NCBI GenBank assembly: GCA_049510975.1
Contig: JBEKYM010000071.1
Coordinates: 1-8,684, forward strand
From: JAKACA01 sp049510975
Lineage (GTDB): Bacteria; Actinomycetota; Acidimicrobiia; Acidimicrobiales; Bog-793
Length of the DNA: 8,684 bases
Direction of reading: 5' to 3'
Below the pieces are notes generated by a model. It saw only the letters and a program-made list of their open reading frames with translations. It made no database searches and was not told the origin of the DNA. A program made the translations under genes and the position numbers. The stretch's first letter is position 1, and each line of letters starts with the position of its first letter. Shown here in pieces: positions 1-6,500 of the stretch.

Positions 1-2
1 CC

Positions 3-128
3 GCCGCTCACCGCCGCCAGGGGCTCCAGATCGACGACACGACCCTGTCCTACGGCGGCGAGCGCTTCGACCTCGGGCTCACGATCGACGCTCTCTTGTC
101 GGTCGTGGGCAGGAACGGGTGCACGTAG
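3..128 (+). CDS. 3' fragment of a probable secreted alpha-toroid (prenyltransferase/squalene-oxidase repeat) protein
   Basis: The third plus-strand frame is open from the window edge to a TAG at 126-128 and encodes 41 residues. The segment YGGERFDLGLTIDALLSV looks like the YGG...GLTIDALLAL blocks of actinobacterial secreted proteins annotated as prenyltransferase/squalene oxidase repeat-containing. These are helical alpha-toroids that usually have no assigned enzymatic role. In such proteins, as I recall them, this block lies near the N-terminus of the mature protein and more helical repeats follow. Here translation stops about eight residues after the block, so the gene may be a truncated remnant. 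A 12-bp stem-loop begins at the stop codon, which instead fits a normal gene end. The start lies outside the window. The frame choice is well supported by composition; the family call is moderate to weak. Confidence 0.5.
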   Translation, partial: AAHRRQGLQIDDTTLSYGGERFDLGLTIDALLSVVGRNGCT

Positions 129-161
129 GAACGACGGCCGTCCGGCGAAGGTCGTCGTTCC
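128..161. terminator. Bidirectional stem-loop terminator between convergent genes
   Basis: GGAACGACGGCC (128-139) pairs with GGTCGTCGTTCC (150-161). This gives 12 pairs with one G-U wobble and a 10-nt loop. The stem starts at the last base of the upstream TAG and ends 8 bases before the stop codon of the convergent minus-strand gene, so it is placed to serve both. There is no T-run, which is common for terminators in GC-rich actinobacteria. Confidence 0.7.
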
Positions 162-169
162 GAGTCGAA

Positions 170-1063
170 CTACCCGAGCGACAGGGTGCCGCTCAGGATC
201 TTGATCGACTTGAGGCCGTTCTTGCCGTCGCACGCCTTGGTGAGGGCGGCGCTCGTCATGCTCGTCGTGAGCGTCATCTCCGAGCTGGCTCCTCCATCGG
301 TTCCGGCGTACGAGCCGGTCACACTGGTGCCGACTCCGGATCCGCCGAAGGTGAACTGGACGTCGCCGGTGCTCGTCTCGGCTTCCTCAAACCCCGTGAA
401 CGTGACGGTGCTGGAGGTGATCGAGTCCGGCGACCAGTTGATGTTCAGCGTCGTGGTCTCGGTCGTGCCACCGGCGAGTGCGCTGCAGCTGTTGGGGCCG
501 ACATCGGTCGAGAGGGTTTCGGAACCCGGTGTGGGGTAGTCGTGGTCGAAGCTGGCGCCGCCGGTCAATGCCGCCGTGCCGGTCGCGACCGACGTCTCGC
601 CCTTCGAGCTCTTCGTGAGCGGCGGGTCGAACGCCCAGGCGAACTTCGTGTTCTCCCACGTGGCCGGCCCGATGAAGGGGCACGACACCACGGTGAAGGT
701 GTCCGGGTCGGTGCCCGTTCCGTAGTTGTCGTGCAGGCCGAGCGTGTAGGTGCCGGTGGGAATGTTGGGAACGGTCGCCTGGGCCGTGTCGTTGTCCCCG
801 ATCGGGATCACAATGCCGTACACCGACGTCGAGTACGACCCGAAGAGCGCGGTCATCGACGGGTAGAACTCGTGGCCGTAGAACGTGACGACCGAGCCGA
901 CGCAGCCGCTGGCGCCGGTGGAACTCGTGGGATCTGGAGGAAGGAGCTCCTCTCCTGAGGCGGTCTGCGCCCCGACAATGCTGATCAGACTGGCGGCCAG
1001 CGCCAGTGCCGCCGGAATGACGACAAGGCGCCTGGTTACAGCTTTCAACGCGGACATCTTCAT
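170..1063 (-). CDS. Secreted hypothetical protein, Ig-like N-terminal region plus beta-rich C-terminal domain
   Basis: The product is 297 aa with the ATG at 1063. An in-frame ATG further upstream (1108) would add 15 residues that do not look like a signal peptide. The chosen start has a purine-rich GGGGGGAAGG just upstream; a second ATG two codons in (1057) is also possible. Residues 1-36 form a signal peptide: basic MKMSALKAVTRR, then a hydrophobic run, with possible cleavage after VGA (32) or TAS (36). Residues about 50-128 resemble an IPT/Ig-like domain (GCVGSVVTFYG, then PTGTYTLGL). Residues about 130-297 are rich in Thr, Ser and Gly and end in SGTLSLG. This pattern recurs in uncharacterised actinobacterial secreted proteins. 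The four Cys (54, 128, 193, 278) are all in the exported part and may form two disulfides. There is no sortase motif and no C-terminal membrane anchor. Function is unknown; a surface or extracellular role is inferred from export only. Confidence 0.85.
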   Translation of the reverse strand: MKMSALKAVTRRLVVIPAALALAASLISIVGAQTASGEELLPPDPTSSTGASGCVGSVVTFYGHEFYPSMTALFGSYSTSVYGIVIPIGDNDTAQATVPNIPTGTYTLGLHDNYGTGTDPDTFTVVSCPFIGPATWENTKFAWAFDPPLTKSSKGETSVATGTAALTGGASFDHDYPTPGSETLSTDVGPNSCSALAGGTTETTTLNINWSPDSITSSTVTFTGFEEAETSTGDVQFTFGGSGVGTSVTGSYAGTDGGASSEMTLTTSMTSAALTKACDGKNGLKSIKILSGTLSLG

Positions 1064-1065
1064 GA

Positions 1066-1077
1066 GCCTTCCCCCCT
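1066..1077 (-). promoter_or_regulatory. Purine-rich ribosome binding region of the secreted protein
   Basis: Read on the minus strand, a GGGGGGAAGG run sits directly before the ATG at 1063. The AAGG part is only 3 nt from this ATG but 9 nt from the ATG at 1057, so either codon could be the true start. The G-run part is better spaced for 1063. Confidence 0.45.
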
Positions 1078-1101
1078 GAATCTCCCGATGAAGCTGGTCA
1101 T

Positions 1102-1117
1102 GCGCCACGGTTGGCGC
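1102..1117. terminator. Stem-loop downstream of the aldo/keto reductase
   Basis: GCGCCA (1102-1107) and TGGCGC (1112-1117) form a perfect 6-bp stem around a 4-nt loop. It lies about 37 nt past the stop of the minus-strand dehydratase-reductase operon and just upstream of the next minus-strand gene. It could end the operon or lie in the leader of the secreted-protein gene. There is no T-tract. Confidence 0.4.
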
Positions 1118-1153
1118 TACCGCCGGGGATGCTAGGGGGAGGCCGCGAGACGG

Positions 1154-2128
1154 TCAACCAGGACCGAGAGCCTCGATCTCGCCCCACAGGGTTTCGTCGA
1201 TGGCCATCGACGCTGCGTCGACGTCGGCGACGAGCTCGCCGGCCGAGCGCGCCCCCACGAGCACGGCCGTGACAGCGGGATGGCGCATGGCGAATTGCAG
1301 GGCGGCGGCGGGGAGCGTCGTCCCGTGGGCTTCGCACAACGCCTTCAGCGCTTGGGCACGGGCGATCAAGGCCACCGGCGCGTCCTCGTAGTCGTACGTC
1401 GGGCTCCCCTCCGGGTCGACCAGGATGCCCGAGTTGAAGACGCCGCCGAGAATCACGCCGATGCCGCGGGTGGCGCACGCCGGCAGGAGGGCGGCACCCC
1501 CGCTTCGATCGAGGAGCGAGTACCGGCCCGCGAGCAGCACGCAGTCGAGATCGACCCGTTCGACAAAGCGCTCGAGCATGGCCGACTGATTCATGCCGCA
1601 TCCGACGGCGGCGATCACGCCCTCGTCGCGGAGCGTCACCAGCGTCGGAAACGCCTGCTCCAGAGCCTCGTGCTCGTGGTCATCAGGGTCGTGGACGAGC
1701 ACGACGTCGATCCGGTCCACACAGAGGCGGTCGAGACTGGCCTCGAAGGATCGCAGGACTGCGTCTCGGGAGTAGTCGAAGTACGTCTCGAGGGCGTCGA
1801 CGTCGGCGAAGACGCTCGGGGCGGGCTCGGCTGCCGGAGGTCGCAGCGCGTACCCGACTTTCGTCGACAAGACATAGTCATCCCTCGGCCGGCCGGCGAG
1901 AGCCCGCCCGAGTCGTTGCTCCGAGAGGCCATGACCGTACAGCGGGGCGGTGTCGAAGTACCGGATGCCGGCGTCCCAGGCGGCGTCGACAGCTGAGCGG
2001 GCTTGCTCGTCCGACACGCCGGTGAACAGGTTGCCGATCGGTGCACCGCCGAGACCGAGACCGGTCACCAACGGCCCGCGCCCGCCGAGCGGCCGTCGAC
2101 GCGGCCAGTCGCGCCGGCGATCGCTCAT
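1154..2128 (-). CDS. Aldo/keto reductase, probable D-threo-aldose 1-dehydrogenase (L-fucose/D-arabinose dehydrogenase type)
   Basis: The product is 324 aa, about the usual AKR length. The ATG at 2128 overlaps the stop of the upstream dehydratase gene as ATGA. The reading frame stays open 225 bases further upstream, but that extension is Arg-rich and lies antisense-like within the dehydratase gene, so I rejected it. The AKR tetrad is visible: D59 (YFDTAP), Y64 (LYGHG), K90 (STKVGY) and H146 (LVHDPDD). The N-terminal GLGLGGAPIGNLF segment and the LYGHGLSE loop resemble the subgroup that includes D-threo-aldose 1-dehydrogenase and pyridoxal 4-dehydrogenase. Known enzymes of this kind oxidise L-fucose, L-galactose or D-arabinose to the lactone with NAD(P)+. 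Coupling to a fuconate-type dehydratase supports sugar oxidation over pyridoxal oxidation. The protein should be cytoplasmic. The exact substrate is inferred. Confidence 0.87.
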   Translation of the reverse strand: MSDRRRDWPRRRPLGGRGPLVTGLGLGGAPIGNLFTGVSDEQARSAVDAAWDAGIRYFDTAPLYGHGLSEQRLGRALAGRPRDDYVLSTKVGYALRPPAAEPAPSVFADVDALETYFDYSRDAVLRSFEASLDRLCVDRIDVVLVHDPDDHEHEALEQAFPTLVTLRDEGVIAAVGCGMNQSAMLERFVERVDLDCVLLAGRYSLLDRSGGAALLPACATRGIGVILGGVFNSGILVDPEGSPTYDYEDAPVALIARAQALKALCEAHGTTLPAAALQFAMRHPAVTAVLVGARSAGELVADVDAASMAIDETLWGEIEALGPG

Positions 2129-3414
2129 GTCCGCCACAGCGCACCATGCGGGTAGACGAGCGCCTCGTAGGACGCCTCGTGCAGGTCGATCGAGTACCCG
2201 GGCGCCGCCGGCACCTGGTAGCGGCCGCCCTTCACGACTGCCGGATGAACGAAGTGCTCGTGGAGGTGATCGGCGAACTCGGTCGTGCGGTCGGCGAGGG
2301 AGCCGCTCACACAGACGTAGTCGATGATCGAGAGGTGCTGCACGTACTCGCACAGGCCGAGGCCGCCGGCGTGCGGACAGACGGGCACGCCGAATTTGGC
2401 CGCCAGCAAGAGGACGGCAAGGACTTCGTTGACGCCTCCGAGACGGCAGGCGTCGACCTGGCAGTAGTCGATGGCCTGTGCCTGCAGCAGTTGCTTGAAG
2501 ATCACCCGGTTGGCCACGTGCTCACCGGTCGCCACGCCGACCGGGGCAACGCCCCGGCGGATGGCGGCATGCCCGAGGACGTCGTCCGGGCTCGTCGGCT
2601 CCTCGATCCACCGCAGCCGGAACGGCTCGAGCCGGCGAACCCAGTCGATGGCCTGGCCGACGTCCCAGACCTGGTTGGCATCGGCCATGAGCTCGAGCTC
2701 GCCGATCTCCTCGCGGATCACCTCGCAACGCCGGATGTCGGAGGCGATGCTGACGCCGACCTTGGTCTTGAAGCTGAGCCAACCGTCGGCCAGGGCCGCC
2801 CGGCAGAGCTCTCGCACCTGGGCATCGCTGTAGCCGAGCCATCCTGCCGAGGTGATGTAGGCGGGGTAGCCGTCCTGTTGCAGCTCGGCGATGCGGGCAC
2901 TCTTCGTCGGTTCCAACGCCCGCAGGAGATCGAGGGCCTCGTCACGATCGAGGGCGTCGGACAGGTAACGAAAGTCGACACAGCCGACGAACTGCTCCGG
3001 TGTCATATCGGCAACCAACTGCCAGAGCGGTTTGCCCTCCGTCTTGGCCCACAGATCCCACACGGCGTTCACGAGTGCGGCTGTGGCGAGGTGGATGACG
3101 CCTTTCTCCGGGCCGAGCCACCGCAACTGGCCGTCGTTGGTGAGCCGCCTCCAGAAACCCGCCGGATCCCCCACCAGCTCCTCCAGCTCCCTCCCGACGA
3201 GCAGCGGTGCGAGCTGGCCGATGGCAGCACAGCACAGGTCGTTCCCGCGGCCCAGGGTGAAGGTCATGCCGGCACCTTCGTAGGGGCCGTCGGTTTCGAG
3301 GAAGACGTAGGCGCCGGAGTAGTCCGGATCCTGATGAACAGCATCGGATCCGGCGAGCGTGAGCGACGTCGGCGCACGCAGATCCAGCATGCGCGCACCG
3401 GTGATGCGGGTCAC
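2125..3414 (-). CDS. fucD: L-fuconate dehydratase-type enolase-superfamily enzyme (mandelate racemase subgroup)
   Basis: The product is 429 aa, a normal length for FucD/ENOSF1-type enzymes, with a GTG start at 3414. It dehydrates L-fuconate to 2-keto-3-deoxy-L-fuconate; known relatives also accept D-arabinonate and other acids of the same configuration. Diagnostic segments run in order: RAPTSLTLAGSDA (13-25), TLGRGND (53-59), YPAYITSAGWLGYSD (183-197), the catalytic KTK (216-218), the metal ligands D245 (LMADANQ), E271 (WIEEPTSPDD) and E298 (VATGEH), then CQVDACRLGGVNE (318-330) and the catalytic-base His348 (VCPHAGGLGLCE). All the catalytic positions expected of the subgroup appear to be present. 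The gene overlaps the downstream aldo/keto reductase by 4 bp, which suggests translational coupling. No strong Shine-Dalgarno precedes the GTG. The family call is firm; the true substrate (L-fuconate or D-arabinonate) is open. Confidence 0.92.
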   Translation of the reverse strand: MTRITGARMLDLRAPTSLTLAGSDAVHQDPDYSGAYVFLETDGPYEGAGMTFTLGRGNDLCCAAIGQLAPLLVGRELEELVGDPAGFWRRLTNDGQLRWLGPEKGVIHLATAALVNAVWDLWAKTEGKPLWQLVADMTPEQFVGCVDFRYLSDALDRDEALDLLRALEPTKSARIAELQQDGYPAYITSAGWLGYSDAQVRELCRAALADGWLSFKTKVGVSIASDIRRCEVIREEIGELELMADANQVWDVGQAIDWVRRLEPFRLRWIEEPTSPDDVLGHAAIRRGVAPVGVATGEHVANRVIFKQLLQAQAIDYCQVDACRLGGVNEVLAVLLLAAKFGVPVCPHAGGLGLCEYVQHLSIIDYVCVSGSLADRTTEFADHLHEHFVHPAVVKGGRYQVPAAPGYSIDLHEASYEALVYPHGALWRT

Positions 3415-3464
3415 TGCCCAGCATGTTAGACACGCTGAGGTTGACGAGGGGGACGACGGGAGCG
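3415..3464. promoter_or_regulatory. Divergent promoter region between dehydratase and dehydrogenase genes
   Basis: Only 50 bases separate the start codons of two divergent sugar-catabolism genes, so both promoters must overlap here or reach into the coding sequences. A TTGACG lies at 3441-3446 on the plus strand, but no spaced -10 fits before the start. On the minus strand a TAACAT (3422-3427) could be a -10 element, without a clear -35. I see no convincing operator palindrome. The region is inferred from gene layout. Confidence 0.4.
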
Positions 3465-4169
3465 ATGACGGATCGGGTCGTGGTGGTCACAGGTTCGAGC
3501 GGCGGGATCGGCTCGGCCATCGTGGAGCGGTTCGAGGCCGCCGGCGCCACCGTCATCGGCCTCGATCTCCTCGATGGGTTCGACGTGACAGACCTGGACG
3601 CCTGCGAAACGGCCGTCGGACGAATCCTCGCCGACCATGGCCGCGTCGATGTGCTCTGCAACAACGCCGGCGTCGGTGCCGTCGGCGACCTGCTGGCGTC
3701 GACTCCTTCCGACTGGCAGCGCGTCTTTGCCGTCAACGTGTTCGGGCTGGCCAACATGAGCCGCGCCGCCCTGCCGGCGATGCGCTCCGCCGGGGGCGGC
3801 GCCATCGTCAACACGTGCTCGGTGGTCGCCTCCGTGGGTCTCGTCGAGCGAGCGGTCTACTCGGCCTCGAAGGGCGCCGTGCTGGCGCTCACGCGTGCCA
3901 TGGCGGCCGACGAGGTGGGTCATGGGATCCGCGTCAACTGCGTGTCCCCGGGCACTGTGGCGAGCCCCTGGGTCGAGCGCGTCGTGGCGCAGAGCCCCGA
4001 TCCTGCCGCCAACATGGAGGCGCTTCGCCGCCGGCAGCCGCTCGGACGGCTCGTCACCTGTGAGGAGGTGGCAGCTGCCGTCGAGTACCTGGCCGATCCG
4101 TCCACGTTCACGACGGGGGTCGACGTGCTGCTCGACGGCGGGATCACCGGCGTTCGCCTCGTCGAGTGA
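3465..4169 (+). CDS. Short-chain dehydrogenase/reductase, candidate 2-keto-3-deoxy-sugar-acid dehydrogenase
   Basis: The product is 234 aa, a compact classical SDR. I chose the ATG at 3465 because the Rossmann fold then starts at once (MTDRVVVVTGSSGGIG) and GGGAG lies close upstream. The ATG at 3423 would add 14 atypical residues and has no ribosome binding site. Visible motifs are the cofactor loop TGSSGGIG (9-16), D34 at the end of strand 2 (favouring NAD over NADP), NNAG (66-69), N91, S119, and the catalytic Y132xxxK136 (YSASK), followed by SPGTVASPW. In the non-phosphorylative L-fucose pathway an SDR oxidises 2-keto-3-deoxy-L-fuconate to the 2,4-diketo acid. The divergent dehydratase makes that role likely here, but SDR substrates cannot be read from sequence. 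The gene ends in a GTGA overlap with the next one. Confidence 0.85.
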   Translation: MTDRVVVVTGSSGGIGSAIVERFEAAGATVIGLDLLDGFDVTDLDACETAVGRILADHGRVDVLCNNAGVGAVGDLLASTPSDWQRVFAVNVFGLANMSRAALPAMRSAGGGAIVNTCSVVASVGLVERAVYSASKGAVLALTRAMAADEVGHGIRVNCVSPGTVASPWVERVVAQSPDPAANMEALRRRQPLGRLVTCEEVAAAVEYLADPSTFTTGVDVLLDGGITGVRLVE

Positions 4170-5248
4170 CGCTGCGCGTCGCCCTCGTGGGCGGACCGAT
4201 GTACGACCACCTGTATGAGATCTTCGCCCCGGTGGAGGTCGAAGTCGTCGTGCAAGCGGATCACCCGACGCTCAACCGTCGGGTGGCGGAGATGCTCGGC
4301 GCCGGCGAGCGCATCGATCTCCTGGCGACGCACTCGAAGTACGCCCCGTCGCAGATCGAGTGGTTGCGGCCGCTGGACGACCTCGTAGGAGAAGCGACAG
4401 TCGCCGCGCTTGCTCCCCGGGCGGTCGACCTCTGCCGCTTCCAGGGGACGGCTTGGTGCCTACCGCGGCTGATCGACGTCCGGCTGCTGTGGGTCCGCAC
4501 CGACCGCGTCGACCCCCCGCCCGCCAGCTGGGACGAGATCGTGGGATCGCGCATGGTGATGGGTTTCCCTGGTCGTGAGTCGGGGTTGTTCGGGACGTTC
4601 TTCGAGCTCGTCGTCGGCCGAGGCGGCCGGCTCTTCGACGAGTCCGGGCACGCCACCATGGTCACACCGGAGTCGGAGTGGGCGATCGAGACGTTGTGCC
4701 GCTTGTCGGCTCGGGCCCCTTCGGATCTGCCGACCTGGCACTACGAGCAAGTCGATGCCGCCTTGCTGGCGGGCCGTGTGGACGCCGCCGGTGTCTGGCC
4801 GGGCGGGTGGGGCGCCATCCGGGAGAGCCCACTGCGGGACCGGTTGAGCCCGTGCGCCTACCCGGCCGGCCGACTCCGGCGGGTGACCTACGCGGGCTGC
4901 CACGCCTGGGCGATCCCGCGCTCGTGCGGCGACCTCCCTGCAGCCGTCGGACTCTTGGAGCGGCTGCTCGGTGCCGAGGCGCAAGGGCTCGATGCCGGTG
5001 GTGGCAGCATCTGCGCCCACGAGGCGGCGATGGCGGCGGTGGAGCCCGCCGACGACCTCGACCGGCGCCGGCTCGAGCTCACGGCGAAGATGATCGAGGA
5101 GGCGCTCCTCACCTACCCACCGCTCGCACGTTTCCCCGAGATCGAAGACGCCGGATGGTCGGCCATCCGAGACGCCCTCCTCGGTCGCCGCTCGCCCCTC
5201 GAGGCCGCCAGGGCCATGCAGGCCGCAGCAGACGTCGTGCTCGGGTGA
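4166..5248 (+). CDS. Solute-binding-protein homologue (ABC sugar-binding family 1-like) without signal peptide
   Basis: The product is 360 aa. Its GTG start at 4166 overlaps the dehydrogenase stop as GTGA. The pattern fits bacterial extracellular solute-binding proteins of the sugar type: a first strand LRVALVGG, then a hinge-like region RIDLLATHSKYAPSQIEWLRPLDDL, WCLPRLIDVRLLWVRTD (about 96-112), PASWDEIV, and an Ala-rich stretch with GVWPGGWG, followed by the helical C-terminal lobe. The length is somewhat short for the family. The odd point is the N-terminus: the core fold begins at residue 3, with no hydrophobic signal sequence and no lipobox Cys, and the start is fixed by overlap with the previous gene. 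No permease or ATPase gene is in the window. The protein may be cytoplasmic, acting as a ligand sensor or as a repurposed binding fold, or it may be exported by an unseen route. Family call moderate; role unknown. Confidence 0.75.
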   Translation: MTLRVALVGGPMYDHLYEIFAPVEVEVVVQADHPTLNRRVAEMLGAGERIDLLATHSKYAPSQIEWLRPLDDLVGEATVAALAPRAVDLCRFQGTAWCLPRLIDVRLLWVRTDRVDPPPASWDEIVGSRMVMGFPGRESGLFGTFFELVVGRGGRLFDESGHATMVTPESEWAIETLCRLSARAPSDLPTWHYEQVDAALLAGRVDAAGVWPGGWGAIRESPLRDRLSPCAYPAGRLRRVTYAGCHAWAIPRSCGDLPAAVGLLERLLGAEAQGLDAGGGSICAHEAAMAAVEPADDLDRRRLELTAKMIEEALLTYPPLARFPEIEDAGWSAIRDALLGRRSPLEAARAMQAAADVVLG

Positions 5249-5260
5249 GCGAGCCGCTCG
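5246..5260. terminator. Small hairpin in the 20-bp convergent gap
   Basis: GAGCG (5247-5251) and CGCTC (5255-5259) form a 5-bp stem with a 3-nt loop. It overlaps the stop codon of the plus-strand gene and lies 9 bases from the stop of the convergent minus-strand gene. It is short, so it is only a weak candidate for termination in either direction. Confidence 0.3.
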
Positions 5261-5268
5261 TCCAGTTG

Positions 5269-6456
5269 TCAGGAGGAGGACTCGGTCGTGGCGCCGCGGG
5301 CCATGATCCGTTCGAAGGCGCCCGGCGCCTCCCCGTCGATTCGACCGATGTCGGCCAGGGCGGCCGGCACATCCAGGCGGGGGACCGCTTGGGGCTCTGC
5401 GCAGTAGACGTATGAGGTGGCGCAGTAATCGTCGGAGCGCTCGTGTAAACCGCTCGCGAGCAGAGGACCTTGCTCGGCGAGCTGCCAGCCGTGCCCGGCC
5501 GGCGCGTGCGTCGCCTGCCACTCGGCGAACGCGTCGTCCTCGCCCGCCAGGAAGAAGGCCATGCCGATCTGCTGGATCGTGACGCGCAGGTCGCTGCGAT
5601 AGATGACCGGGTCGGGTACGTGCCAGCGATAGAAGGAGACGAAGCGTGTTGCCAGGAGATGGTTCTCGGCTGCAGGCCCGACGACGAGCGGCGCCCCGGC
5701 GAAGTGGGCGGCGTGGGGACCCATTCCCCAGGCACTGCCGACGTAGTCCTCGAGGCCGGTGCCGCAGATCGTCGGCAGGTCGCCGTCGCCGTCCCGATAC
5801 ATCTTCACCTCGCCTTCGCCGTACCAGGACTCACCGTCGAGCACCCGGATGCCCACGTTGCAGCCGAGGAAGCGCCCCGGTCCGGCCAGGCCCTCGGCGA
5901 TGACGAAATCGTTCGTCGGGACCGTGGGGTTCTGGCGGCGAAACGCCACATGGAGGTACCCGGCCTCGTCGTCCAACCGAGGCTCGAGCGTGTAGTCGAC
6001 CTGGTAGTAGAGCTGCATGGGGCGGGGGCTCGAGTTCGTCACCTGAAGACGAACGTGCCGGGCGAAGGGCATGGGGAAGTAGGCGTTGAAGCCACGGCCC
6101 TCCTGGGCCGCAGTGAGGGCCGAGTGGTAGGCAACCGGCCGGCCGAGCGGCATGCCGAAGAAGTCGAGGCACGGCACCGCCACGCTCGGCTCATCCAGGC
6201 CGTCGTAGTACACCTCGAGCCAGAGCGCCCGCATGACCTCGGGCGGTGCCGGCGGGAACGTCATCCAGATGTGGCGCAGGGTTCCGGGACCGGCGAGATC
6301 GGCGAGGACGACGGTTTCGCCGGCCGCCAGCGTGCGCATCGGCCTTCCCTTGCGACCGCCAGCCTCCGAACCGCCGGCGCCTCGCTCGCCGGTGGGGTTC
6401 TCGAAGCTGACGGCTCGTGAGTCGAGTGATTGGTCAATCCTGCAGATGTCGAGCAC
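5269..6456 (-). CDS. DUF2961 / glycoside hydrolase family 172 protein
   Basis: The product is 395 aa, with a GTG start at 6456. The N-terminal signature RAVSFENPTGERG (14-26) and the core segments LRHIWMTF (60-67), YYDG, PCLDFFG (95-101), FNAYFPMPF (123-131), YYQVDYT (150-156), WYGEGEVKMY (211-220) and CGTGLEDYVGSAWG (231-244) match DUF2961. Characterised members define GH172, which act on fructofuranosyl linkages (difructose dianhydride I enzyme of Bifidobacterium dentium) or are exo-acting D-arabinofuranosidases. The two Glu-containing motifs, E214/E216 and E236, are about 20 residues apart and are my candidates for the catalytic pair. There is no signal peptide, so the enzyme should act in the cytoplasm on imported sugars. 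It converges with the binding-protein gene and is divergent from a small membrane-protein gene. The family call is firm; the substrate is inferred. Confidence 0.87.
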   Translation of the reverse strand: MLDICRIDQSLDSRAVSFENPTGERGAGGSEAGGRKGRPMRTLAAGETVVLADLAGPGTLRHIWMTFPPAPPEVMRALWLEVYYDGLDEPSVAVPCLDFFGMPLGRPVAYHSALTAAQEGRGFNAYFPMPFARHVRLQVTNSSPRPMQLYYQVDYTLEPRLDDEAGYLHVAFRRQNPTVPTNDFVIAEGLAGPGRFLGCNVGIRVLDGESWYGEGEVKMYRDGDGDLPTICGTGLEDYVGSAWGMGPHAAHFAGAPLVVGPAAENHLLATRFVSFYRWHVPDPVIYRSDLRVTIQQIGMAFFLAGEDDAFAEWQATHAPAGHGWQLAEQGPLLASGLHERSDDYCATSYVYCAEPQAVPRLDVPAALADIGRIDGEAPGAFERIMARGATTESSS

Positions 6457-6500
6457 ACGAGCACGATATGCGTCAGGGCCACCGGCGTAGGGTGGTTGTC
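6457..6500. promoter_or_regulatory. Short divergent intergenic region upstream of the GH172-family gene
   Basis: This 44-bp stretch separates divergent GTG starts. It contains a TAGGGT (6488-6493) that could be a plus-strand -10 element, although only 7 bases before the chosen start, and on the minus strand an AT-richer GCATATCG near 6464-6471. No paired -35 element is clear. The promoter role is inferred from the layout. Confidence 0.3.

Noticed and set aside
119..958. 279-codon plus-strand open frame
   Set aside because: Antisense to the secreted-protein gene, Arg/Gly/Ala-rich, passes through the terminator stem-loop, and has no recognisable motif.
2129..2353. N-terminal extension of the aldo/keto reductase
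   Set aside because: The 75 extra residues are Arg/Pro-rich, overlap the dehydratase coding sequence and lack AKR similarity; the ATGA overlap at 2125-2128 gives a natural start.
2041..3429. 462-codon plus-strand open frame
   Set aside because: It lies antisense to the FucD-type gene, is rich in Arg, Asp and Glu in a codon-mirror pattern, and shows no domain. It is a shadow of GC-rich coding on the other strand.
4460..5521. 353-codon minus-strand open frame
   Set aside because: Antisense to the binding-protein gene and spanning the convergent gap; Arg-rich low-complexity translation.
5470..6420. 316-codon plus-strand open frame
   Set aside because: Antisense to the GH172-family gene, whose protein carries clear family motifs; this frame carries none.
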